Below, one piece after another: positions 1-12,081 of a stretch of DNA of 64,000 nucleotides. Numbering within the stretch: position 1 is the stretch's first letter; every line of letters begins with the position of its first letter. Below the pieces are notes generated by a model that made no database searches, was not told where the DNA came from, and worked only from the letters and a program-made list of their open reading frames with translations. Source of the stretch: Cristatella mucedo (lineage: Eukaryota; Bryozoa; Phylactolaemata; Cristatellidae); the NCBI GenBank assembly GCA_009760855.2, contig WPIO01000003.1:8802001-8866000 (forward strand), in the 5' to 3' direction. A program made the position numbers and the translations under genes.

Positions 1-1080
1 ATACAGTTGTTGTAGCTGCTTTTGGGTACTATTGTTGGAATTCAGCAGATACTTGTTTCCTTCTGCTCCGAAGGAGTGATGTCGGTGAGATTTAACTCCA
101 TCGATTGTAGTCAAAAACTGGTGCTCCTCATTCTGACATCAGGCTAGCAAATGGACCATGTTCTGTGAGGCTGAACGATTTCTGCACATACTGCTTTCAT
201 GGTTATATCGATAAAATGTTGCATAAATGTTATATGGATAAAATGTTGCTTGGTGCTGGTGTCTGACTGAATAAAATATTCGGTGTGCATGTTGTTTGGA
301 GTTTGCTCTTTGTCTCCACCTGTGCACCTGCACTATAGGCTTTGAAAATGTGTTAGTTATTTGTGATCCGGCTTCTGGGCAGTTTAGGTTGCTGTGACCT
401 TGGTGTTTAGTCACTGCAAGACATGTTTTTCCTTGGCAAAGTGCATGACGCTTTAAGGACACCATAGCATGACTGGATGTAACAAAGTATATTCCTGGTT
501 TCTTGTGGCATCATGCATTCAACTATTACCATACTTGCTGCCTTGGTCTAGATGAGCAGCATCAGTAGGCTGCTGTCCATTTGGTTGAGACAGCATACAT
601 CATCGAGCCAGCAGTACTTAGGGGTGACAATGCAACAGGTGTGTGTCCCTGTGTGCATAGTAGCCGGTAGAACAGTGCAATCGTGTTACAAGTGCAAGGA
701 AAAGTCTGATACACTTGGCTAACGGATTCTAGCAGGTTTTGCCACTATTAAAATTGCCATGCTTCTACTATCTCCAAATCACAACAGCAAAGATATTGTA
801 ACCGAAGCAGCATCTCTTGGTAGTAGGCTCTTCCCGTTCACTAGCTCACCGTGCCTGGCCTCTTCTGAGAAGTTTTTCAATGCAATGTCAGTCATTTTCC
901 ATTCACCTTCTGGTTTGTTCACTATCATTTTTTTTTACACAAGTTTATTATTCGATGTGCTGAAGTGGATCTGCAGTGTCTTTTGGATTGCTTGTGTGCA
1001 GCTTCCGGAGTTTCAGAACAAATGGTCTTGGCTTGCTTCGTTAATAGCAAAAGCCATTATCCGTCATCTTTTTTTTTTAG

Positions 1081-4000
1081 GGCAACCGATTTATCGAGTC
1101 ATACACGTTGGTGATGGAACAGATTGTGAAGGCTTAATGGCCACGGCTGTCCTTCAACCTTCACAAGTAGGGCAGCAAGTACGTACAAAAAAGTGGTGCT
1201 CAAGCATGAGGTACTGTTACGATTGTGCCTAGTCTGCACTGTCGGTTATCGTGTCTGTCTTATTGCACTAGCCGCCGCTCTTATAAAACAGGAAGAGCAT
1301 CTTCAATGTCCTCATTTCTACTAACTGTGTAACAGACCTAGTCATCGTATTGCATCCCAGCTGCTGTGGTACACCTCTGGAAGGTCGGTTTTATGACTCT
1401 GAAGGAGGTCTCTCTGCATGCAGCTGTACTCGATGCTTTTATTGGCTTTTATTCTAACGTGGCCTCATCTCAACTAGGGATGACAAAAACTGCATTGTTG
1501 GTAGGTACGATCCTAACTGTTGTAATATAGTAGTTGATACTGCCTGTCTTCAGCTGATCTGATATTGTGAATGCATGCAGCCCATGAAGAAGCCAGAAAG
1601 AGATCACGGGGCAAACAAAAAGGCTTCGACTTGGCCTCGGCGAGTTTTGCAGAGGCCAAATCTAGTTATTTCTATATGAACAGCAGAGACTGTTGCTGGG
1701 CGTCACCGCTGCACCACTGATGCTTTGCCCCTAGGCTGTAGTAACTGTTGCTTGGCTTCAGGCAGCCGGGTCCTGTTTTGCATCGGTGCTATTACTGCAT
1801 TTCAGAAGGAGAATGGATTTTTGTATATGGCAATATTGGCTTTTACTAAAGAGAAGCGTAGCTGCAAAGCTGGGCACCAACTATGAGTTGTCTTATTTCT
1901 TAGGCAGAAGGACCTGCAAATAGGAATTTACACAAGTCTGTCGGTATGAACAGCAGAGACTGCCACTAGGCATCACCGCTGCACCACCTTGGCAGCCGGA
2001 TCGTATTCTGTGTCGGTGCGATTACGGCATTTGGTTTCATTCGTGTGACATAGCGGTTGGGCTAGTGGGTTCATAATAATAATTGTAATAGCAGCTTTTT
2101 ATAGCACCCGACCTAAAGAACTAAATCTCTTGTTAGGCACTTTATGTGCTAAAAAGGAAGCATGTCAATTTGTTACTGTTAATGCGCACAATGTCAGCAT
2201 GCACAAGCACACAAAAGACAATGTCACCTGGATGGAAAATATGACCATAGCATACTTGTGTGTGTGCCATCTGCCAACCGTGGCTGGTTTGCATTCTTTG
2301 GTTGTAGGCAGTGTTGCAAAGCTCCTTTGCAACTGCTTCGTCTAGTCCTCACCCGGATGGAATGGAGGCTAGGTTTACATATGTCCCCGCGGATGGTGAC
2401 TCAGCTGGTGCTACAACCGTTTTGGCAACGAACCCTGTTGGACCAGGTATGGAGCATCTGAATCACCTAAATATCTTCTTTGCCCCTGCCACTCAATACG
2501 CCTTTCGACCTTTCATTATTGATACAATGCTACTGCAAGACACTTGCTAACGTACTTAACGAGTTTGCACCACTGACTAAGCAGTGTCCTTAGTCAGAGG
2601 TGCTCTTGCCCAGACGGTCTATTGTTTACCACAGGCATAAAAATAGCTGGGTCTACTAAGCACAAGCTAGAGAAAGCATGCTCAAGATCATGACTGACTG
2701 TCTGTTGTCAGACATACCAAGGCTACTGTAGATCGTACCAATCGATCCTAGCAAAGGCCGAGTCTAGCTTCAAAAAAAGTATTGTTGCATCACAGATACA
2801 CAATCCGAAAATGCTGATGTCTATCATTAACTATCTCTTTAACCACTTCCAGATTAGCTCCTTACCTAGTGATCCATGTGGTGACCTAGCCGATCGCTCC
2901 TTTAGCCTCTTTGTCAGCAGAATAAACAAGATCAGATTCCATCCCTAACGTAGCAGCATCCTCTCTGGACTCATATGCCTCAAAAACATCAACATCGGAC
3001 TCGTGGCCCTCAATTTCCTGCACTACCCCAGGTTCTACATTCAAGGAAGCCACGAGTGACATCCTGATATCTCCTGGTCAAAGAAGATTACTATAATAAT
3101 AATAATAATTCACTTGATAAAGCGCCCTCAGAGAACTTAATCTCTCTCTAGGTGCTTTACATTTGCTGCAAAGGGAAATGCAATTGAATGGTAAGTAAAA
3201 TCATGCTTGAAAAACAAACGAAATGAATAATATGGTTAGGGGTGACATGCACAGGGTCAGCATGCAAATGTGGTTAGTGGCAGCATGCACAGTGTCAGCA
3301 CGCATAAGCACATGAAGGACGAATCACAGGGACCCACTAAATGCTGCCCTAAATAGGTGTGTTTTTAGGTTCCTTTTAAATGTGGTCAGGTCAGGGGATG
3401 TTCTGACGCAGGTCGGGAGGGAGTTCCAGGCTTTGGGAACATACGAACTAAATGCACGGTCTCCAAAGGATTTGAGGTTTGTACGAGGTATTGGTAGACT
3501 GTTGGATTCCGAAAAGCGGGTGGTACGATGCTTGGCCTGATGGGGTAGTATATCTGACAGATAGGCTGGAGCCATAGAATGAAGGGACCTAAAAGTGAGC
3601 GACAAAACCTTGAAGTCAATCCGTTGCTTGACTGGTAGCCAGTGCAGGTCGGCGAGAAGTGGAGTAATGTGGCAACTGCGACGCTCACGACTAGCCCTCT
3701 AGACCTTATTTCTACTGTCCTACTTGTACGATGCATAGGTCTTCTGCTTGCACAACTAGCATTATAAATATGTCCTTAGCCCCAGGTCATGTTTCTGCAA
3801 CTTTAAAAAGGCTGCAGTCAAGCCACTACTTACGAAAGCAACACTAGACCAAGAGAATTGAGCAGCTTCCATTCAATAATAATAATAATCCACTTGATAA
3901 AGCACCCTCAGAGAACTTAATCTCTTTCTAGGTGCTTTACATTTGCTCCAAGGGAAGCGCGATTGAATGGTGAGTAATATCATGCTTGATAAACATGAAT

Positions 4001-4941
4001 AACATGGTTAGGGGTGACATGCACAGGGTCAGCATTCAATCTTCCTTCTACCATTATACCATTCATACCAGACACTGGAACAAGTTGTGGCATGCCAGCT
4101 GAACTCTTATATTAAAACTTCAAAGCTAGCAAGTAATTTCCAGTCTGGTTTTAGAGCTAATCACTCTACAGAGTCAGTATCGCTTCGGGTATATAACAAC
4201 CTTATCAGGAATACAGACTTGGAATTGCTGTCTCTCTGCTTTTTTTGTTTGATCTTATGACAATGTGGATACATTTGATAGCCAAGTCCTTCTTGAGCGC
4301 CTCTCATCTCGCCATGGCATCACTGGCATAATAATTATTATTATAGTAATAATAATAATAATAATAAATTTTATAGTGCCCTCAGATAACTCAATCTCTT
4401 TTAGGCACTTTACATTTCCTGCAAAGGAAGCACGATCGAATGGTTAGTGGTAGCATGCTCAATAAACAATAAGAATAAGCACATGGTTAGGAGTGACATG
4501 CACAAGGTCAGCATGCAAGTATAGTTAGTGGCACCATGCGAAGTGTCATCATGTATAAGCACATAAAGGACGAATCACAGGGACCCACTAAATGTTGTGA
4601 TGAATAGATGCGTTTTTAGTTTATTTTTAAATGTGGAAAAGTCGGGAGATGTCGTGACGCAAGTCGAAAGCGAGTTCCAGGCTTTGGAAGCAAACGTTCT
4701 AAAAGTACGGGCTCCAAAGAATTTGAGATTTGTACGAGGTATGGGTAAACAGTTGAATTCCGAAAAGCAGGTGGTACGATGATTGGCCTGGTGGGTTGGT
4801 ATGGTTCAGATCTTATCTCTGTGGAAGACTCCATAGTATAGATGTGAATGGACAAAGATCATTCGAAGAACCGCTTAAGTTCCTTGTGGTAACTCAGGGC
4901 TTAATGCCTGCCAGCCTCTTTTCCAGGTTTTTGCTCCCTCT

Positions 4942-5011
<70 letters not shown>

Positions 5012-8000
5012 TGTGTGTGTGACAGCACGATACTGCAGATATGTCCGCCACACTTGATGCTGTGATACTTGAGACCTTGCTAGAGGTAGCCTTATACTCT
5101 TAGCCGGCCCGGTTTCGAATCGGTTTAGGTGTTACCTCTCCAAGCAGATTTTAATCCTTAGTATGACTGTAGGATTCTAGCGACTTTATGATGATCTGTT
5201 TTTTAATGTTTTATGTCGTGCCTAATTCTGCTTTTGACGTGCACGCTCTCCCCCTCTTGTCAATGCTCTGTCGTCTTAATTCTCACTCAGTGACAACACT
5301 ATTAGTGCTTCGAGTGGCCACTGTGGCAGATTTCCAAATCGTTATGCACTCGTTGCAGACCTCGATTGCAGGCATTGATTGTCCTTGCTTGACGTCCTGC
5401 AGGGAGGCCCGTGAGACTTTCCTTATCAAGCGTACAACGTATCAGCTTTTATGTGGATGCTGTGTGTTGATGCACACAAAGCCACGTGGTTGCAATGTGT
5501 GCTCGTACTCGGCATAATTTTGTTTGTGCTTCGTAGCTCTGCTTTTGCTGGTCTCTATGAAGTTTTTTGTTCGTGCATGTGTGCTCGGCAATGCATCTTT
5601 CAGTAGCACTTGTCCCCACATTAATGTCGTGTAGTGTTAACATTCTGAGTAATTACTTTTGTAGCCTTAGCAGCTGTATGCTGACTCTTTTGTGTTTCAG
5701 TTGGACAATTTTATGTAATGATGTCTCCTCAGGATGTACTACCTAATCAGCGAGGTATGGCTACCCGCTCGGCAGCTTTTGCATCTGGCAAACCTGATTC
5801 TCAAAGAGGTGTTCGTGACGAAAGAAGGAGGTCGACTCACAATGAAGGTAACAAAGCTGCACACAAAGAAGGTAACTGCCTTTAGAGATGCAGAGAGAAA
5901 AAACCGCTGCTTGCACATGTTGATTATTGTATATGGGCTTGTAGCAGATTGATGGCATTATACACAGTACATATGCCGATGCATGTATTCTCTTTTTGGT
6001 ACGTTCTGGTCCGGTGTGAATGTTGTTGCTGTGTTTTTTGTTATTAGTAACAACATTATTTGTATTATTTGCTGCATATTCCACTTCCTACTATTAAAGA
6101 CAGCCCGGTCTTGTAAACTTGTGTTCAACTCTGAGCTAGATGATAGAATTGCTTGTACAACCAAATGCCGGTGGGCTATAACAGGATTTATAAGCGAAAA
6201 TATGACGTTTTCTTACAAATATGTAACCTGAAGTGCTGGCCAAGTTTTGCGCTGAGTCGAATTTGGTCAGTTTGATGGTATAGAGTCTTATGGTGCGTTC
6301 ATAGACGTTTATTTACGGATATCAATCTAGCCCAGCACATCGATTGATCGGATACCTTCTCGAGATTGCTCTAACCTCATTCCCTAACCAGCTTCTTTTG
6401 TTTCCTTGCTGCTTTACCATCCGCCTTTGGTCAAGTTTCAAGTTTATTCCTGTCCTGCATTTGCTGAGTGATTGTGCAGCCTGCAGTGTTCACTCATTCT
6501 GGAATCTTGTCGCTGCACTGCAGGTCGACAGTGTGCATCTGCTTACCGAAAATGATGAATGCTCCCATTGATTTTTTGGTCAGTTATCTTTAAAATTCGT
6601 TGTGCTCTAGACATAGACAGCAGCCAGGCCTTTGTGTGTTTAAGTTCCCACTTCACAGTTCTCAGACACTGGATCTACTTGCAGTCGAATCGATTTTCAG
6701 AAAACTCGTGACGATTGCCTGCATACTTGACTTGTGCAAAACTTAATCAATCAGTGGTCATAGTCTGTAAATCCTAGTATCCGCCTACTTACTATACAGA
6801 GTCGCGGTTGTGAACCTGATCTGTTCCCGTACTGGGTTCATAGCCTCGGTCATTCGTAACCCGAATCGTGATTTCTCACAGGGTACTATCAGAAAATTTA
6901 TAATTTGTTTCCGAGACCAGCAAAAATCGATAATAAAATTGGAAAGAAACTCAATTTTTCACAATGTTCAAGCTTCCTGAAACAAAGGAGAAAACGAAGC
7001 ATTAAGAACCAAAGCAAGGTGTGCACACTAAAAACATACCGCACACCGCTTACATGCCAACCAAAACACCAAGGCACGCTTAAAAAATACACAAAACGAC
7101 AAAAAGAAACCGAACAAGCTTATTTTTTCAACCTTTTTGGTAACTGGGTAGCAAAAGGCAGCCATTTGTGCGCTGTGTTTATTCGATTCGATTTTATTTT
7201 TTTCGTATTCGATATTTCGCACGCCTGCAAACGAACGCGCTGTTTCCCACGGCTGGAAGGAGTGGCTTTGCTGGCCAGCAGTCGTACCACAGAGAAAAAT
7301 CCTGCCAAGGAATCCTGGTGGACATTCTTTCCCGAGATTCTCTCTATTATCTATTGTATAATGGGGAAGCATGGCTTTTCTTCACTCATTGACTAGTCTT
7401 TACCCTATCTTTTGCCGACCCTCTCAGTATAATGGCAGCTTGTGAGCACGGCCGAGGCTCGATTTAGCGCTCAATACATAGGAATGAATTATGTTGTCTT
7501 CCTGTGCTTTTTTTCTGCAAAACTTTGACAGCTGATCCACTCCAAGGCTTTATTAGGCCATGTTCCTACCAGCTCAATGAGTTGTAAGGAAGTTCCTACA
7601 ATGATCCTCCATAGGGTTAGGTTTGTAACCCGGAACTGGGTTGGTAACCAGTCACTATTTCACCAACCTGGATGTTCATAACCAAGATTTTTTGTTCCTG
7701 AGATGCTCGTAACCTGGGGACCCCCCTCCCTGTTAATATATACCGAGACTTATGTTATTCAACTTGGTGTCTGCAAACAGGAAGATGTGCTGCCTTGCTG
7801 AGAGTTGGCCAAAATTGGACTTGGTGCCCTGAGTCTTTAAGCTGACGACTAAACTACCACCAGTGGCTTTAACTTCTAATGGGACAGTGCAACTTTGCCT
7901 TTGCCTCTGTAAGAGGAACCAGAAAGGTAAGATAATAGTGTCAAGTCAGGGGACGTCGTGACGTCAATCGGGAGTGAGTTCCAGGCTTTGGGAGCATGCA

Positions 8001-11000
8001 AATGAACTAAAGGCACTGTCTCGTAAGGATTTGAGGTTCGCACGATGTATAGCTAACCGATTTGAGTCAAACAGAGGGTAGTACTATGCTTGGCATATAG
8101 TACTATGCTTGTCGTGGTGGGGAGTTGTTCTTTCTGATAGGTAGGCTAGATAGAGCCAGAGAATGAAGGGACCTAAAAGTAAGTGACAGAATCTTGAATT
8201 CGATATGCTGCATGATTGGGAGCCAGTGCAGGTCAGTGAGAAGTGGTGTGATGTGGCAACTGCACCGCTCACGACAGACAAGCCTAGCTGCAGAGTTTTG
8301 CACCAACTCTAAGCGCATGATTGCACACGCCGGTAGACCAGCAAGCAGTGAGTCACAGAAGTCGAGACGGGATGTCACAAATGCAGGGACCAATCTAGAT
8401 GTGGTATCCCTGTCTAAACAAGCCCGAATTTCAGCAATGCTATGTACCTGAAAGTAGGCAGGCTTGACTGGAGTTGCTGTGGTCATCTAGTGAAGGGTCT
8501 CTTTGGAACAGGACACCTAAATTTCGTGCACGTGTTACAGGAGATATGCTGGCAGAGCCAATTTGTTAGCGATTATCTTTCCAGTTTCTGAGGCAGACTG
8601 TTTTCCCATTGTCCCATAACAAATAATTTGGTTTTATTGTCATTTAATTTGAGTTTTCTGCCATCTATGTGTTCATGTCAGAAATACATAATGCAAGGGT
8701 GTATAGAGAATTCGACTTTCTGAAGAAATCAAAGCAAAGCTACAACTGGTTGTCATCTGCATAGAAGTGAAAGCCCAGATTGTGCTTGGCGATCTTGCCG
8801 GCAAGAGGGGGAGTTTCAACTGACGCATCTGTGGTATGCCGGACAACCATGCAATTCTGCCTACCAAAGAAAGCTGCTGAAGGCTTGTTGGAGGCATCGT
8901 GGCCAGTGGGAATTTCTAAATAAAATTAAAGTTAAGGAAGTTAAAGCATTAGTATGTTGTTAATGTGTAACTGCCACACCGTTGTTTAAGACTGCTTGTG
9001 CCTGTAACAGTTTGTGCTTAGTATACATGCTGCATATGCATTTAGAACAATGCTTTGGCGCCATCAGTCACTTAACCCTGGTGAGCACTTGATCAACTAT
9101 GAGTTTATTTGTGCCAGCTTGCCGCGATACAATTTTTGTCCTTGAAGAATGCATATCAAAATGTTGCTTGTTAGCCGTCAAAATTGAGTACTAGTGCTCT
9201 ACGTAGGTGAATGAGGTCACTAGGTTGTTGCACATTTTCTGTCCTCATGCTCTATGTTGACACATGCAAGCTTTTTTGCCAACCTTGGTTGATCAGTTGA
9301 GTGATTTTATTTGTGCAAATGAAACGTGTCCCAGTGGTAACTCGTGTTTATGCAATGGCCTTGACCATTGCGAAAACTGCTGTGCCTAATATTGAGCACA
9401 CACCACCTACATACATACCTGTGTGAGCTATGCACATTCCTATAAGCTAGCATAACCTTTTCGGCATATCTATCGAATGCAATTCGACCTTCTATGGCGT
9501 TGCTTGATATCTGCCTGGTAGGTGAATGCATAAAGTATGGTCAGCAGCTGGATCCATCTCTCGCAGGCTGCTTTCTTTAGAGATCCACTCAGTGCTGTAA
9601 ACAGTAAAAGGCGCCACTCAGTGCTGTAAACAGTAAAAGCAAGACATTGACCAAGTCAGCTGAGAGCTGGTCAGGATTTTCAATAGAAAAACCATTACTC
9701 AATTAGAGCCGTGATGGCACACTAGGTAATGCGGTTGCTTTACACGACCTCGGTCCCGATGTCGTGGGTTCGTATCCTGCAGTGGGCAATCCTTTATTGC
9801 TGCTGCAAGTGGTGGTGATAGCCGTAAAGGCTCTTCTGTCGCTGTAAAATCGGCCCTGCTAGCATATCTCCTGTTGAATCTGTACGAAATCTAGGTGTCA
9901 TGTTCTAAAGTGACCTTTCATTAGACGGACACACCAGCTACACAATCAAGTCTGCCTACATAGCATTGCTAAAATTCGGGCCTGTTTAGACAGGGATACC
10001 ACATCTAAATTGGTCCATGCATTTGTGACATCCCGTCTTGACTTCTGTAACTCACTGCTTGCTGGCATGTTCACTCAGGCACTTGAAGCTGGTGCAAAAC
10101 TCTGCAGCTAGGCTTGTCTGTCGTGAGCTTCGAAGTTGCCACATCACACCACTTCTCGACGACCTGCACTAGCTCCCAGTCAAGCAACGCATCAACTTCA
10201 GGTTTTGACGCTCCCTTTTAGGTCCCTTCATTCTTTGGCTCCAGCCTATCTCTCAGATTTACTCCCCCATCAGACCAAGCATCGTACCACCCGCTTTTTG
10301 GAATCCAACAGTTTACCAATATCTCGTACAAACCTAAAATCTTTTGTTTGGAGACCGTGTATTAAGTTCGTATGCTCCCAAAGCCTGGAACTCACTCCCG
10401 ACTTCTGTCACAACATCCCCTGACTTAACCACATTTAAAAGAACTTTAAAACGCACCTATTTAGGACAGCATTTAGTGGGTCCCTGTGATTCGTGCTTTA
10501 TGTGCTTATGCCTGCTGACTGCGCATGCTGCCACTAACTACACTTGCATGTTGACTTGTTCATGTAACCCCTAACCATGTTATTCATGCTGTTTATCAAG
10601 CATGATACCACTCACCATTCGTTCGTGTTTCTTTTGCAACAAATTTAAAGTGCCTAGAAAGAGATCGAGTTCTCTGAGGGTGCTTTATCAAGTTTATTAT
10701 TATTATTAAAAATAGGCTGTTGAGTCAGCTAGTAAAAACAAGCCTGCCAAGTGTCAGTTGCAAAGGTGGTTGTTCGAATATACGTTCAGTCCTCAGCATT
10801 TGCTCCGTCGAGCCAGGTTGATGACAATTCGGTGCAGTAGTCTGCAAGCTGCTCTTTTATTTATGGAAATAACGGCTCAGCCGATCCGTGCCATGAGCCA
10901 TCGCAACCGTTCTATCCTATCTCTGGTGTGATGGTGCTCTCCAGTCCTCTAGCCTCACTTCCGACTCATTCTTCCAGTTGAAAGACGCCGCCGCGATAAG

Positions 11001-11618
11001 ATCAACAACTGGATCGTGGCTTTATCGAAATTGATTCCAGAATACATGCAGGATAACCCTAAGCAGTCACCCATTGGTGCGGTTAACTCAAGTTCGGCAT
11101 CGCAGGTAAGGAAAAATCTGTAGGTCTTAAGTAAAACCATACAGCACGTGGATCAAAACGGCTGCCTACCTTATAACTCATTTAAAATATAACTCATTTA
11201 TATAGCGCCCCAAGAGAACTTAATCTCTATTCAGGCGCTTCACATATGCCTCGGGGCTCGAGCCCACGACCTCAGTCAAACCTTGGTCGGGGCGAGCACC
11301 TTAACCGCTAGACCAAACCAGCTCGGCGACCTTGAATATTCCTACTCGTCCTTCACCACTGATGATTCTTGAGATGCTCGTTGTCCCTTGCAGAGCAAAG
11401 GAGGGATTCTCGCCAAGGCATGCGAATATATAAATGACTTGCGGAAAGAGCATGTGCAGATGTCTGAACGACTAAAGGATTTCGATCGAGTTAACGTCGA
11501 AAACGAGCTTATTCGACAGCAGTTAGAGGAAATAAAGCAGGAGAATGCTCTGCTTCGTGCTCAACTTCAACAGCATAGCATCCTTTTGGAGTCAGATGTT
11601 TCTCACAATGGCACATAA
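1081..11618 (+). CDS. USF: USF-type bHLH-leucine-zipper transcription factor (3' exons)
   Basis: Five coding exons join with matching phases: 1081-1178, 2308-2446, 5701-5847, 10978-11105 and 11394-11618 (stop TAA). USF proteins bind E-boxes (CACGTG) as dimers in the nucleus. Exon 1081-1178 begins GQPIYRVIHVGDG, like the USF N-terminal half. Exon 2308-2446 contains EARFTYVPAD and leads into GQFYVMMSPQDVL, the USF-specific region just before the basic domain. The basic region reads RDERRRSTHNEVERRRRDK with the H, E and R that contact E-box DNA, and its Val codon is split by an intron. Helix 2 (SKGGILAKACEYI) is followed by a leucine zipper (ELIRQQLEEIKQENALLRAQL). The most N-terminal exons were not found and may lie upstream of the window or be unrecognised in 1-1080. 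USF1 versus USF2 cannot be assigned; invertebrates often have one gene. Confidence 0.95.
1675..2033. repeat. Pair of diverged ~90-130 bp repeats in a USF intron
   Basis: A unit starting TATGAACAGCAGAGACTG occurs at 1675-1803 and again at 1945-2033, sharing blocks around CACCGCTGCACCAC and GGCAGCCGG. It may be a local duplication or two copies of a short repeat. Confidence 0.5.
2070..2230 (-). mobile_element. Old LINE 3' end in USF intron
   Basis: AATAATAATTGTAATAG followed by a diverged version of the LINE 3' hairpin (TAGCACCC ... GTTAGGCACTTTA) and the downstream blocks GGAAGCATG and TCAGCATGCACAAGCAC. It is more diverged than the other copies, so probably an older insertion. Confidence 0.65.
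3086..3697 (-). mobile_element. LINE 3' end, antisense, nested insertion 1
   Basis: It begins on the + strand with (ATA)n, reads through the 3' hairpin region (GCGCCCTCAGAGAACTTAAT) and the C-terminal ORF (blocks [18 protein letters not shown] and PKAWNSLP on the - strand). It stops at 3697, where the interrupted host LINE resumes with CTCTAGACC. Confidence 0.85.
3876..4036 (-). mobile_element. LINE 3' end, antisense, nested insertion 2
   Basis: A 160-bp 5'-truncated copy of the LINE 3' UTR with the (AAT)n end on the left. The 8-bp sequence CATTCAAT flanks both sides (3870-3877 and 4033-4040), consistent with a target-site duplication. Confidence 0.85.
4331..4796 (-). mobile_element. LINE 3' end, antisense, nested insertion 3
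   Basis: It starts with an expanded (TAA)n tract, then the 3' hairpin (GTGCCCTCAGATAACTCAAT), then the C-terminal coding end (CCAGGCTTTGGAAGC). The host LINE continues after it with GGTATGGTTCAG. Confidence 0.8.
4942..5021. repeat. (CT)n then (GT)n microsatellite
   Basis: About 66 bp of near-pure CT, followed by a short GT run, growing from a CTCCCTCTT stretch at the decayed end of the LINE RT region. Confidence 0.95.
7938..8818 (-). mobile_element. LINE fragment (RT to C-terminus) in USF intron
   Basis: The - strand carries blocks [32 protein letters not shown] and LDTHLHWLPI-like sequence. The 3' UTR and (ATT)n tail are missing, and the upstream end fades near 8818 in the region after the YADD box. 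Confidence 0.75.
9585..9639. repeat. 26-bp direct repeat, two copies
   Basis: CCACTCAGTGCTGTAAACAG plus AGTAAAAG-type ending occurs at 9585-9610 and 9614-9639 with a 3-bp spacer, apparently a recent local duplication. Confidence 0.85.
9705..9853 (+). mobile_element. tRNA-derived SINE, family A, copy 1
   Basis: A-box-like TGGCACACTAGG and B-box-like GGTTCGTATCC lie ~50 bp apart, then a family-specific body (GTGGTGGTGATAGCCGTAAA, GGCTCTTCTGTCGC). It matches the copy at 61073-61250 closely. It runs directly into a LINE fragment at 9854. Confidence 0.75.
9854..10709 (+). mobile_element. LINE 3' portion in USF intron
   Basis: Collinear with 57578-58160 plus the 3' UTR: RNLGVMF block, C-terminal ORF ([38 protein letters not shown]), 3' hairpin (GTGCCTAGAAAGAGATCG ... 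GGGTGCTTT) and tail (ATT)n at 10696-10707. Frameshifted. Confidence 0.85.
11178..11327 (-). mobile_element. tRNA-derived SINE with LINE-like tail, family B, copy 1
   Basis: On the - strand: tRNA-like head GCCGAGCTGGTTTGGTCTAG, then CGGTTAAGGTGC, B-box-like GGGCTCGAGCCCC, then the tail AGCGCCTGAATAGAGATTAA and GTTCTCTTGGGGCGCTA. That tail is nearly the same as the 3' end of the window's main LINE. Confidence 0.8.
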
Positions 11619-11771
11619 GCCCAGCCTGCCACCAGCAAAAACTGCAGGCAGGGCTTGCCGTGCTCTGCTTGCCCAAGTACATCGGTTATCTTTATGTTTT
11701 GTGCAACTAGTTTGTAAGGAAACGGTGCTACTGTGTAGCACTACTGACGAAGCAAGAGGAATACAACATTT

Positions 11772-11777
11772 AATAAA
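11772..11777 (+). terminator. USF polyadenylation signal AATAAA
   Basis: A canonical AATAAA lies about 155 bp after the USF stop codon. It is separated by only two T residues from the reverse-strand AATAAA of the convergent HYOU1 gene. Confidence 0.7.
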
Positions 11778-11779
11778 TT

Positions 11780-11785
11780 TTTATT
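11780..11785 (-). terminator. HYOU1 polyadenylation signal AATAAA
   Basis: TTTATT on the + strand is AATAAA for HYOU1, about 300 bp after the HYOU1 stop codon at 12082-12084. It sits back to back with the USF signal, so the two 3' ends probably overlap. Confidence 0.65.
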
Positions 11786-12081
11786 GTATAACACTGCAAT
11801 CTTTGCTGAACCAGGTGGCTGCAAGTACAAACTTAAAACAATTTGGACTCCACCAAGAGATCAGCGGTCCTGCAATTTCATGTTAAATGATTACACGCCT
11901 CGCACCGTTGCGTTTCAGTTCTCGTAACTATACTGCCTCCTTTTTTGTTACACATGGATGCTGCCGTGGCCACCATTGAAAGCTTGGCCAATGCAGTGGT
12001 GCTGCCTTTCTCTCAAGTACTCTGCACGGGTGATGATGGGTGAGAACGAAGTGCGGTAGCTGCAACTCCTGCGCCGGGGAT

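Larger units (their letters stand above)
2546..4941 (+). mobile_element. LINE copy (endonuclease/RT junction to RT) split by three insertions
   Basis: Collinear with the LINE at 56178-57330. Segments are about 2546-3085, 3698-3875, 4037-4330 and 4797-4941. Between them sit antisense 3' ends of the same family. Recognisable host blocks include the sequence around GTTTGCACCACTGACTAAGC, the CAGGTCATGT block, GGTTTTAGAGCTAATCACTC and GTGAATGGACAAAGATCATT. The copy is decayed (stops and frameshifts) and ends in a CT microsatellite. Confidence 0.8.
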
